Source of the DNA: SCRT01 sp036379455 | GTDB taxonomy: Bacteria > Pseudomonadota > Gammaproteobacteria > Nevskiales > Nevskiaceae | Reading direction: 5' to 3' | DNA length: 58,743 nucleotides | Assembly: GCA_036379455.1 (NCBI GenBank) | Contig: DASVGQ010000077.1 | Location: forward strand, 1-58,743 | Shown here: positions 19,815 to 27,041 of the stretch, one piece after another | Position numbering within the stretch: the stretch's first letter is position 1 | How the letters are laid out: every line of letters begins with the position of its first letter | Position numbers and translations under genes: made by a program | The notes under the pieces: generated by a model | The model's database searches: none | What the model saw: the letters and a program-made list of their open reading frames with translations, nothing else | What the model was told of the DNA's origin: nothing

Positions 19815-20770
19815 CCACGTCGGACACGACACTCCCGTGGCATGCCGCGGCTTGGCGCGAGGTCTGCGCCAGCATGAATCGCGGGCGTCTCGCGCACGCG
19901 CTGCTGCTGATAGGGCACGCGGGGCTTGGCAAGCGCGCTTTTGCGGAGCGCCTCGCGCGCCTGCTGCTCTGTGAGCGGCCGGTGGCCACGGCAGAAGGTG
20001 TCGAGCCCTGCGGCCACTGTGGAGCCTGCGCGGCGATGCGTCAGCGAGCGCACCCGGGATTCCGCTTGCTGCAGCGCGCGGCGGACGGTACACGCGACAT
20101 ACCGGTCGACGCCGTGCGCGATGCCTGCGCGTACCTGGCGCTGACGGGCGCGGCGGCGCGAGCGAAGGTGCTCGTCGTGGATCGCGCGGACGACCTGAAC
20201 GCCAACGGCTTCAACGCGTTGCTGAAGAGCGTTGAAGAGCCTTCCGGGGATGCCTACATCGTCCTCACGAGCGAAACGTCCGATCTGCTCCCGGCCACGC
20301 TGCGCAGTCGGTGCCAGACCCTGCGATTCCATGCCCCGAGCGGATCGGAAGCGCTCGCGTATCTCGCGCAGGCGATGCCGGAAAGCAACGAGCGTGTGCG
20401 CCTCCAGGCGCTGGAAGAAACCCTGGACGCACCGTTGCTCGCGCAACGCCTGTTGAGTGACTTGCCGCACCTGGAACGTTACGCGCAGTGGTCGGAGCAG
20501 CTGCAAAACCTGCTGGCGGGCGGTCGCGCCGCCGTGGAAGTGCCTTCACCTGGCGTCGATCGCGAGCTGGTCGCTGATTACGCCCGCCATGCGTCCGTCT
20601 GGGCCTGGCGGGCGTCCCGCCACGCGCTGGCGACACAGCGATCCGCGGCGGCAACTATCCGGATCGCGCATGAAGCCGATCGCCTGGCACGCCACCTGCA
20701 TGCGAACGCACAGCCGAGGCTTGCCCTGGATTCCTTCATGATCGCCTGCGGCGCTCTGAAAGCTCGTTGA
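19811..20770 (+). CDS. holB: DNA polymerase III subunit delta'
   Basis: The delta' subunit is the rigid stator of the clamp loader that places the beta clamp on DNA. It has an AAA+ fold: LAHALLLIGHAGLGKRAFAE (P-loop region, with Arg where Ser/Thr is usual), a four-cysteine zinc module ending CGHCGAC, LVVDRADDLNANGFNALLKSVEEPSGDAYIVL (Walker B/sensor 1 region) and LRSRCQTLRF (SRC motif). The 319-aa length fits the family. The ATG in the ATGA overlap with tmk is preferred over a GTG two codons upstream. Confidence 0.93.
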   Translation: MTTSDTTLPWHAAAWREVCASMNRGRLAHALLLIGHAGLGKRAFAERLARLLLCERPVATAEGVEPCGHCGACAAMRQRAHPGFRLLQRAADGTRDIPVDAVRDACAYLALTGAAARAKVLVVDRADDLNANGFNALLKSVEEPSGDAYIVLTSETSDLLPATLRSRCQTLRFHAPSGSEALAYLAQAMPESNERVRLQALEETLDAPLLAQRLLSDLPHLERYAQWSEQLQNLLAGGRAAVEVPSPGVDRELVADYARHASVWAWRASRHALATQRSAAATIRIAHEADRLARHLHANAQPRLALDSFMIACGALKAR

Positions 20771-20804
20771 GCTAGACTCGCTGCGCACAGGGAGGACACA
20801 CACC

Positions 20805-21161
20805 ATGGCATTGGCGTTCCCGACGGGCGGGCCGCGGCTGCTGAAATACACCGTTACGACGAAAGCCGAGCTCTACGAAGCCTACATGGAGTTCGTCAAG
20901 AACGGCGGTCTGTTCATTCGTTCGACGGACGAACACCACTTGGGCGACGCGATGATCCTGATGCTCGAATTCGCAGAGAGCGGCCAACGCTTCTCGCTGC
21001 CGGCGAAGGTGGTATGGATCACTCCTCGCGGGGCGCCAGGGCGACGTCCGCAAGGCGTCGGGGTGCAGTTCCAGACGCATCCGCAGTCCCGCGAAGTGCA
21101 GACGAAGATCCAGACGCTGCTTGCCGGGCACAGTACGGAAGAACCGACGCTGAGCCTGTGA
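20805..21161 (+). CDS. pilZ: Type IV pilus assembly protein PilZ
   Basis: This is the small cytoplasmic PilZ that supports type IV pilus assembly, in relatives through contacts with the PilB ATPase and the FimX regulator. A strong AGGGAGGA precedes the ATG. The 118-aa protein has the pattern LYEAYMEFVKNGGLFIRS and VVWITPRGAPGRRPQGVGVQF of the PilZ domain but lacks an RxxxR c-di-GMP-binding motif, as is usual for this subgroup. Its position just after holB is conserved. It links functionally with the minor-pilin/pilY1 cluster at 42-58 kb. Confidence 0.92.
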   Translation: MALAFPTGGPRLLKYTVTTKAELYEAYMEFVKNGGLFIRSTDEHHLGDAMILMLEFAESGQRFSLPAKVVWITPRGAPGRRPQGVGVQFQTHPQSREVQTKIQTLLAGHSTEEPTLSL

Positions 21162-21211
21162 CGGCGAGTGCAAGCGGATTCGTTGGTGCGCCGGCTGTGC
21201 CCACACCATAC

Positions 21212-21239
21212 TTAACATAATATGCATTATGCGTAATAT
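21212..21239 (+). promoter_or_regulatory. Sigma-70-like promoter upstream of livK operon
   Basis: TTAACA (21212-21217) and TAATAT (21234-21239) are separated by 16 bases. Each differs from consensus at one or two positions, inside the most AT-rich stretch of the region. It points toward the liv transporter genes, about 400 bases downstream. Confidence 0.5.
21216..21231. promoter_or_regulatory. Inverted repeat overlapping the livK promoter
   Basis: CATAAT-ATGC-ATTATG is a perfect 6-bp inverted repeat with a 4-base centre, located in the spacer between the -35 and -10 boxes. That position suits a repressor or a spacer-binding regulator. No candidate regulator gene is adjacent. Confidence 0.35.
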
Positions 21240-21639
21240 ATACACCGCAGCGAACCATACTCTTGGTGCCGGCGCGGATCGCGGCGTCAGCGAACGCTGC
21301 GCGCGTCAAGGAAGATCGCATCCCGGCCTGACTGACACCGAGTCGTGGTTCATGGTGTACGGCTAGCATCACACGTGCCGTCGTCTCCTGAAGCCTCTCG
21401 CACCCGGCGCGAGCACCGCTACTGGGTGATTGGTTGCAGGCACCGTCCGCCGACCGAGCCGCGGTGCAGGCCTTCCGCACCGAGGATCGGCGGCACGACG
21501 CGGGCTTCGCGTCTCACTGGCTTCCCCATAGGCGAAGTCGTCCCAGATACGTTGGAACTCACCCCGACGCGTCGTTGTCTGCCAATGGAGCGCGCCCAGA
21601 ACACGCACGTATGCGCGCAGGTTCGCAGAGGAGTCAGAC

Positions 21640-22896
21640 GTGAAGCACGTAAAGCCTGTCGCGACGGTCATGGCGGTCGTCGCAGCGGTGTTCTTCGGCA
21701 CGACCAGCATGGCGGCGACGGCCGCCGAGGCGCCCACCGCGATCACCATCGGTACGCTGTATGCGAGCACCGGAGTCTTCGCGACGTCGTCGCAGCCGGA
21801 GTTCGATGGCCTGAAGTTCTGGATCAAGCAGATGAACGATCAGGGCGGCGCGTTCGTCAAGGCCTACAACAAGAAGATTCCGCTCAAGCTGATCGCCTAC
21901 GATGATCAAAGCTCCACAACAACTGCAACGACGTTGTACAATCAACTGATAACACAGAATAAAGTAAACATATTGGTATCGGACTTCGGCTCCGTTCTCA
22001 CTTCCGTCGCCGTGCCTCTCGCGCAGGAGCACAAGCAGCTGCTGTTCGACCCGACCGGGACCGGCGCGAAATTCTTCAGCAAGGACAACCCCTACAACGT
22101 CCTGCTCAGCCTGCCGACGTCGGGCGTGTGGCCGAAATCGCTCGGGGCCTTCCTCAACGAGTCCAAGAACATCAAGCGGGTCGCGATTCTTTACGACTCG
22201 AACGATTTCGACCAGTCACAGGCGACCACGCTGAATGAGCTGCTGACGAAGGCAGGCAAGAAACCCGTCTACTACCGCGCGGTTCCGACCAGTACGTCCA
22301 ACTACACGGTGCTGCTGCATACGGTGGCAGCGAGCAGCCCCGATGCGGTCATCGAATTCGGCTATCCGGACAACGACATCGCGTTCCTGCAGGCGGCCTC
22401 GTCCAGCGGACTGAACTTCCCGATGGTGTTCACGGTGTTTCCCGGTCAGCTTCTTGAGTTGATGGCGCACAACGTCGGAGCCGACGCGCTGGCTTATACC
22501 TACACCTACCCCACTGCCCCGCTGCTGCGTTACAACGACGTCAACTATGGACCAGGGATCGACGCCTTCGAGTCGGCCTATACCAAGGCGACCGACAAGC
22601 CGGTAAATTTCCTGACGGTGGCGGGCTACAACGCCGGCCTCGTCATCCAGAAGACGCTGGCGACCGCGCCTGAGCTGACGCAGCTGGCGATGCGGCACGC
22701 GGTGGCGAGTTTCTCCGGGAAATTGTTCACGCTGAACGGACACTTCCGGATCGCCGAGGACGGTGCCCAGATCGGAGAGGATCTGCCGGTCGGCCAGCTG
22801 CAGCCGGTCAAGGGGAAGAAGGTGAACCACATGGTGGTGGTCTATCCGCACGACATCGCTACCGGCAAGGCCATCTACCCAGCGCCGGCCAGCTGA
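21640..22896 (+). CDS. livK: ABC transporter periplasmic substrate-binding protein, branched-chain amino-acid/amide family
   Basis: This is the periplasmic binding protein of a type I importer for branched-chain amino acids, amides or similar compounds. The GTG start follows AGAGGAG. A Sec signal (KHVKPVATVMAVVAAVFFGTT, then an Ala-rich cleavage region near residue 28) precedes the Leu/Ile/Val-binding fold, which begins ITIGTLYASTGVFATSSQPEFDG. AILYDSNDFDQSQA and AVIEFGYPDNDIAFLQA are family-like second-lobe segments. The 418-aa length is typical. Between about 21901 and 21980 the base composition drops to 29 G/C in 80 bases by hand count, with two ATA codons plus AAA, GTA and TTG, unlike the rest of the gene. 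The actual ligand is unknown. Four importer genes follow in the same direction. Confidence 0.88.
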   Translation: MKHVKPVATVMAVVAAVFFGTTSMAATAAEAPTAITIGTLYASTGVFATSSQPEFDGLKFWIKQMNDQGGAFVKAYNKKIPLKLIAYDDQSSTTTATTLYNQLITQNKVNILVSDFGSVLTSVAVPLAQEHKQLLFDPTGTGAKFFSKDNPYNVLLSLPTSGVWPKSLGAFLNESKNIKRVAILYDSNDFDQSQATTLNELLTKAGKKPVYYRAVPTSTSNYTVLLHTVAASSPDAVIEFGYPDNDIAFLQAASSSGLNFPMVFTVFPGQLLELMAHNVGADALAYTYTYPTAPLLRYNDVNYGPGIDAFESAYTKATDKPVNFLTVAGYNAGLVIQKTLATAPELTQLAMRHAVASFSGKLFTLNGHFRIAEDGAQIGEDLPVGQLQPVKGKKVNHMVVVYPHDIATGKAIYPAPAS

Positions 22897-23043
22897 TCTG
22901 CCGTTTCGCGCGAGCGCTGAGGCCCGCCAGGATCACGCGAGGGCCGTTTGTGGCGGCACCGGCGCTCGCCGGCGCCAGGCAAACGTCCGGAATGAGGCAT
23001 GGGAGTCGATCAACGTTTCCGCCGGACACGTCCGGAGTGAGCG

Positions 23044-23925
23044 ATGGAACTGCTTGAATACGCGCTGATCGGCGGCGTGCTGTTCGGGCTGTACTTCGCG
23101 TTGGTCGGCCTCGGGCTGAACCTGATCTTCGGCGTTATGCAGATCGTCAATCTTGCGCACGGCGATCTCATCATGCTGGGTGCCTTTGGCGCCTACTGGG
23201 TGTTCCACCTGTGGGGCCTGAGCCCCATGGTGGGAATTCCACTCGAATTCCTCGGCTTCATGCTGCTGGGCATCCCGCTCTACTACCTTTTGGTACCCAG
23301 GCTGCTCGGCACGCGCGATCCCGAGATGCTCTCGTTCATCCTGTTCTTCGGCGTGTCGCAGATGATCGAGGCGGCGGCCACGCTCGGCTTCGGCAGCTCG
23401 CAGCGTTCGCTGCCGCTGGCGACGCTGGGCGTCGGCAACGTGCGAATTCTGGGCCAGGCCTTTCCCAAGGCGTGGGCGGTGTCGGCGGGCGTTGGCGTTG
23501 CCGCCATCCTCGCGCTCTATGTCTACTTCTATCGCACGCGTTATGGTTGCGCGACGCGCGCCGTCATGGCAGATCGCGACGAAGCGCGCACGACCGGGAT
23601 CAACGTGCACTGGATCTCCGCGGTAGCGCTGGCGCTGGGCTTTGCGCTCGCGGGACTCGCCGGCGTGTTCGCGCCCTATATGATCGGCTCGGTGAATCCT
23701 AGCGTCGGCGTCAACCTGACGACGATCTCCTTTGCCATCGTCGTGATCGGCTCGCTCGGCAATCCGCTGGGGACGATCATCGGCGGGCTGGTCTACGGCA
23801 TCGCGCTCATGCTGATGGAGACCTATTTCCCGTCGTGGTCGACGCTGGTTCCCTACCTGCTGCTGATCCTCATCATGCTGGTGAAGCCGGCCGGACTGCT
23901 CGGCCATCAGGTGCGACGTGCCTGA
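23044..23925 (+). CDS. livH: Branched-chain amino-acid-type ABC transporter permease (LivH)
   Basis: This is one of the two integral membrane subunits of the importer. The sequence is strongly hydrophobic with about eight predicted helices. It shows LivH signatures: LNLIFGVMQIVNLAHGDLIMLGAF near the N-terminus, a central charged loop ADRDEARTTGINV (the site that contacts the ATPases) and SFAIVVIGSLGNPLGTIIGGL near the C-terminus. At 293 aa the length is standard. It follows livK after 147 bases and overlaps livM by eight bases (GTGCCTGA). Confidence 0.93.
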   Translation: MELLEYALIGGVLFGLYFALVGLGLNLIFGVMQIVNLAHGDLIMLGAFGAYWVFHLWGLSPMVGIPLEFLGFMLLGIPLYYLLVPRLLGTRDPEMLSFILFFGVSQMIEAAATLGFGSSQRSLPLATLGVGNVRILGQAFPKAWAVSAGVGVAAILALYVYFYRTRYGCATRAVMADRDEARTTGINVHWISAVALALGFALAGLAGVFAPYMIGSVNPSVGVNLTTISFAIVVIGSLGNPLGTIIGGLVYGIALMLMETYFPSWSTLVPYLLLILIMLVKPAGLLGHQVRRA

Positions 23926-24844
23926 GCGTCGCAGGCTGGTGCAGGCGGCGCTGCTGCTGATGGCGCTGGCCATCGTCTTCGGCGTGGCACCAAGCGTCTA
24001 CGGCAACCTCACGCTGCTGTTCATGATGATGGCCTACGTGGCGCTGGCGCAGGGCCTGAACGTCGTCTACGGTTTTACCGGCTACCTGCCCTTCGGCTAC
24101 GTCGGCTTCTTCGGCGTCGGCGCCTACGGCATGGCGCTGGCCGTCACCTTCCTGCACTGGCCGGTAATCCTCGCGGTCGTGGCGGGCGGCGTGCTGGCGG
24201 TGTTGATCGGGCTCGTGCTCGCACCCCTGCTGCGCCTTTCGGGTGCGTATTTCTCGATCGCCAACCTCGCGGCGGCGGAGGTCCTCTATTACGTCGTCGC
24301 GAATCCGAATCTGACGGATATCACCCAGGGTCCGTACGGCATGAAGCTGACGGCGATCTTCGATCCCACGCTGAGCTACGCGGTGATGCTGGTCATCATG
24401 CTCGTGGCCACGGCCATCGTGGTCTATCTGCGGCTCTCGAAGTTCGGGCTGGCGCTGCTGGCCATCAGCCAGGATCCCGTGAGCGCCGGCACGGCGGGGG
24501 TCAACGTCGTGCGCGGCAGGCTCATTGCCTGGCTGCTGAGCGCGTTCATTGCCGGGCTGGTCGGCGCGGCCTTCGGCTGGCATATCTCGGTGTTCTATCC
24601 CGACTCGGTATTCGCGCTGCAGGTGACGGTGTTCGCAATCGTCTTCGCGTTGTTCGGCGGCGCCGGAACGGTCGCCGGCCCGATCTTCGGCGCGATCGTG
24701 CTCTACGGTCTCTACAACTTCATCGGCATCTCGACGCCAGAGTATTTCCAGCTTATCTACGGCGCGCTGATCGTGGCACTGGTGCTGTTCCTGCCACGCG
24801 GGCTGGCGTCGGTATTCGAACGCGGAGGCCGCCATGTCCTCTGA
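23918..24844 (+). CDS. livM: Branched-chain amino-acid-type ABC transporter permease (LivM)
   Basis: This is the second membrane subunit, pairing with LivH. The GTG start lies inside the last codons of livH. Signatures are VALAQGLNVVYGFTGYLPFGYVGFFGVGAYGMA near residues 40-70, the loop SQDPVSAGTAGVNVVRGRLIAWLLSAFIAGLVGA, and VFALFGGAGTVAGPIFGAIVLYGLYN before a last helix. The 308-aa length fits the family. It overlaps livG by 11 bases, so livH-M-G-F are co-translated. Confidence 0.93.
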   Translation: MPERRRLVQAALLLMALAIVFGVAPSVYGNLTLLFMMMAYVALAQGLNVVYGFTGYLPFGYVGFFGVGAYGMALAVTFLHWPVILAVVAGGVLAVLIGLVLAPLLRLSGAYFSIANLAAAEVLYYVVANPNLTDITQGPYGMKLTAIFDPTLSYAVMLVIMLVATAIVVYLRLSKFGLALLAISQDPVSAGTAGVNVVRGRLIAWLLSAFIAGLVGAAFGWHISVFYPDSVFALQVTVFAIVFALFGGAGTVAGPIFGAIVLYGLYNFIGISTPEYFQLIYGALIVALVLFLPRGLASVFERGGRHVL

Positions 24845-25541
24845 AGTGCTGCTCACGGTCCGTGATGTCGTGAAGATCTTCAACCGCCGCCGCGTGCTCA
24901 ACGACGTACGCCTTGAGCTGCACGCCGGCGAGATCCTCGGGCTCGTCGGCCCGAACGGCTCGGGCAAGACGACGCTCATCAACGTCATTTCGGGCGTCTA
25001 CCGCCCGGACAGCGGCGAGGTGGTATTCGACGGACGCAGGATCCAGGGCATGGCGCCGCACCGCGTGACACACCTCGGCATCAACCGCACGTTCCAGGTC
25101 CCCCGGCCTTTCAAGCTGCTGTCGGTGCGGGACAACCTGCGGGTAGCGGCGGTCTTCGGCGGCAAGGGCGGAGCCGACGTCGACGCCATCCTCGAGCGCA
25201 CCGGCCTGGCCGCCCTCGCCGATCGGGAGGCGCGGACACTCAACACCAGCCAGCAAAAGCACCTGGACCTCGCGCGCGCCCTCGCTACCCGCCCCCGCCT
25301 GCTGCTGGTCGACGAAATGGGCGCCGGACAGAATCCGCAGGAGCTCAAGGCGACGGCCGAGCAGCTGCTGGCGCTGCGCGACGCGGGTATCGCCCTGCTG
25401 GTCGTCGAACACCTGCTCGACTTCCTCAACCGCATCGCGGACCGCGCGATCGTACTCAGCGCCGGCGCCAACCTGTTTGAAGGCTCGCTGCGCGACGCCG
25501 CGAAGGATCCACGCGTCGTGGAAGCCTTCATCGGTGCCTGA
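24834..25541 (+). CDS. livG: Branched-chain amino-acid-type ABC transporter ATP-binding protein (LivG)
   Basis: This is one of the two ATPases that power the importer. Walker A is GPNGSGKTT (residues 39-47). The Q-loop region is NRTFQVPRPFKLLSVRDNL and the switch His is in VVEHLLDFL. The ABC signature is unusual: LNTSQQKHLDLARAL (from residue 136), where the family normally has a Gly in L-x-x-G-Q-Q. Walker B reads LLLVDEMGAGQNPQE, keeping the catalytic Glu161 but with Met where Pro is normal. At 235 aa it is slightly shorter than E. coli LivG (255). The partner LivF is fully canonical, so the pair may have one weaker ATP site. Confidence 0.9.
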   Translation: MSSEVLLTVRDVVKIFNRRRVLNDVRLELHAGEILGLVGPNGSGKTTLINVISGVYRPDSGEVVFDGRRIQGMAPHRVTHLGINRTFQVPRPFKLLSVRDNLRVAAVFGGKGGADVDAILERTGLAALADREARTLNTSQQKHLDLARALATRPRLLLVDEMGAGQNPQELKATAEQLLALRDAGIALLVVEHLLDFLNRIADRAIVLSAGANLFEGSLRDAAKDPRVVEAFIGA

Positions 25542-26244
25542 CGTGCCGGTCCTTCGAGCCAATGCGATCGAATCGGGCTACGGCGTGCTGCAGGTCCTGT
25601 GGGGCGTGGACCTGCGCGTCGAAAGCGGAGAAAGCGTGCTGCTGCTCGGCGCCAACGGCGCCGGCAAGACGACCCTGCTGCGCACCATCGTCGGATTGCT
25701 CCCTGCGTGGCGCGGCCATATCGAGCTGAATGGACAAGACGTGACGCACCTGCGTCCGGATCAGCGCGTGCGCCGTGGTGTCGCGTTCATGTCCGAACTG
25801 GGCGTATTCCCGACCCTCTCCATCCGCGACAACCTGCGCATGGGTGGCTACTTCCTGGGCGGCCGCAGAGTGCGGCAGCGCATACGCGAAGCGCTCGCGC
25901 TGTTTCCCGATCTGGCCGCGCATCCGCGTGCGCTGGCCGCCAGCCTGAGCGGCGGGCAGCGCAAGATGCTCGGCATGGCGAAGGCCCTGGTCTCGCATCC
26001 AGCCCTGCTGATCCTCGACGAGCCGTCGGCGGGTCTTGCACCGGTGTTCGTCAAGCAGGTCGTGGCGGGTCTCACGCGCGTCCGCGAGCAGGGCACGGCG
26101 CTGCTCATCGCCGAGCAGAACGTCGCGTTCCTGCCGTTGGCGGAACGCGGCTACGTGCTCGAGGGCGGACGCGTGACCCTGTCGGGTGACGAGACGGCGC
26201 TGCGCGATTCCGCCGCCGTGCGCGCCGCGTACTTCGGCATCTGA
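25534..26244 (+). CDS. livF: Branched-chain amino-acid-type ABC transporter ATP-binding protein (LivF)
   Basis: This is the second ATPase of the importer. The GTG at 25534 overlaps the end of livG by eight bases with the same GTGCCTGA junction seen between livH and livM; a longer in-frame upstream extension is spurious. Walker A is GANGAGKTT, the signature is LSGGQRKMLGMAKAL, Walker B is LLILDEPSAGLAP and the switch His is replaced by Gln in IAEQNVAFL, as is common in LivF. At 236 aa it is normal for the family. It is the last gene of the plus-strand liv operon and is convergent with tsaB, 80 bases away. Confidence 0.93.
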   Translation: MPDVPVLRANAIESGYGVLQVLWGVDLRVESGESVLLLGANGAGKTTLLRTIVGLLPAWRGHIELNGQDVTHLRPDQRVRRGVAFMSELGVFPTLSIRDNLRMGGYFLGGRRVRQRIREALALFPDLAAHPRALAASLSGGQRKMLGMAKALVSHPALLILDEPSAGLAPVFVKQVVAGLTRVREQGTALLIAEQNVAFLPLAERGYVLEGGRVTLSGDETALRDSAAVRAAYFGI

Positions 26245-26279
26245 GGCCGTGCGTCCTGGAATGCTGCTGAGCCACGGCC
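26245..26279. terminator. Weak hairpin between convergent livF and tsaB
   Basis: A 7-bp inverted repeat GGCCGTG / CACGGCC with a 21-base loop starts right after the livF stop. It has no T-tract. It is the only stem found in the 80-base convergent gap, so it is offered as a low-confidence terminator. Confidence 0.22.
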
Positions 26280-26324
26280 GGAGAACTTGCGGTACGCCAC
26301 CTTGGTGGCCGTTTGCGGCGGCGA

Positions 26325-27041
26325 TCAGGCCTCCGGGGACGGCTGCCTTGCTTCCCCGCGACGCTCCGCCAGCGTGCGGGCGACGTGGTTGCGCAGATAC
26401 ACGGGTTTCAGGGCCATGGCCGATGCGAACGCGAGCTGGCCGCGCTGCACGAGATGGAAGGCGTCGATGATCTTCGGCACGGCGTCAGGCAGCAGCTTCG
26501 ACGGCGCCGTGCCGTACGCCTGTTGCAGCGCCAACGGATAGCGTTTCCAGCCACTGCCGATGCCGATCCAGGGCTCGCGCAGGGGTTCTTCCATGCGCGT
26601 GCTTTCGGGCCGGCACACCTGCTCCGACCCGACCCGCACCACGCTTCCCTCCGCCTGCCGCCAGCTCGCGACGTAGACCTCCTGCATGCGCGCATCGAGC
26701 GCCGTGACCACGTCGGCGCCTGGCTGCTCGCCAACCGCCTGCTGTGCGAGCAATGCGAGGCTTGAAACCGGGGCGACCGGAATGTCCAGCCCGAAGGCAA
26801 GGCCCTTGGCGTAGGCGACGCCCACGCGCACGCCTGCAAAGCCTCCCGGCCCGACGCAGCAGATGAGTCGATCCAGACCCTGCAGGGCCACGCCGGCTTC
26901 CGCCAGCAGTTCCTGCACCATGTACGGCAAACGCTGCGAGTGTTGGCGTGTCTCCGTCTCGATGCGTTGCCGCCGCCGTCCGTCGATCTCCAGAGCGACG
27001 GAACAGACCTCGGTGCTGCTGTCGATCGCGAGGCACCTCAC
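26325..27041 (-). CDS. tsaB: tRNA threonylcarbamoyladenosine biosynthesis protein TsaB
   Basis: TsaB is the non-catalytic Kae1/Gcp-like partner of TsaD in making the universal t6A37 modification of ANN-decoding tRNAs. The start is a GTG in a GTGA overlap with the helicase gene, giving RCLAIDSSTEVCSVALEI. The ASKHA fold is seen in that first strand, then TRQHSQRLPYMVQELL, CVGPGGFAGVRVGVAYAKGLAFGL and VVTALDARMQEVYVA. At 238 aa it matches E. coli TsaB (231). It is the last gene of the mrcB-lpoP-yoaA-tsaB chain. Confidence 0.93.
   Translation of the reverse strand: MRCLAIDSSTEVCSVALEIDGRRRQRIETETRQHSQRLPYMVQELLAEAGVALQGLDRLICCVGPGGFAGVRVGVAYAKGLAFGLDIPVAPVSSLALLAQQAVGEQPGADVVTALDARMQEVYVASWRQAEGSVVRVGSEQVCRPESTRMEEPLREPWIGIGSGWKRYPLALQQAYGTAPSKLLPDAVPKIIDAFHLVQRGQLAFASAMALKPVYLRNHVARTLAERRGEARQPSPEA

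Larger units (their letters stand above)
21162..21639. other. Intergenic region upstream of livK with AT-rich island
   Basis: This 478-base gap contains one very AT-rich block: 21211-21240 has 7 G/C in 30 bases by hand count. A promoter-like signal and an inverted repeat in it are listed separately. The remaining roughly 400 bases before livK are GC-rich. I found no ribosome-binding site plus frame that looks coding, no tRNA and no convincing terminator. If the promoter is real, the livK message has an untranslated leader of about 400 bases. Confidence 0.5.
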
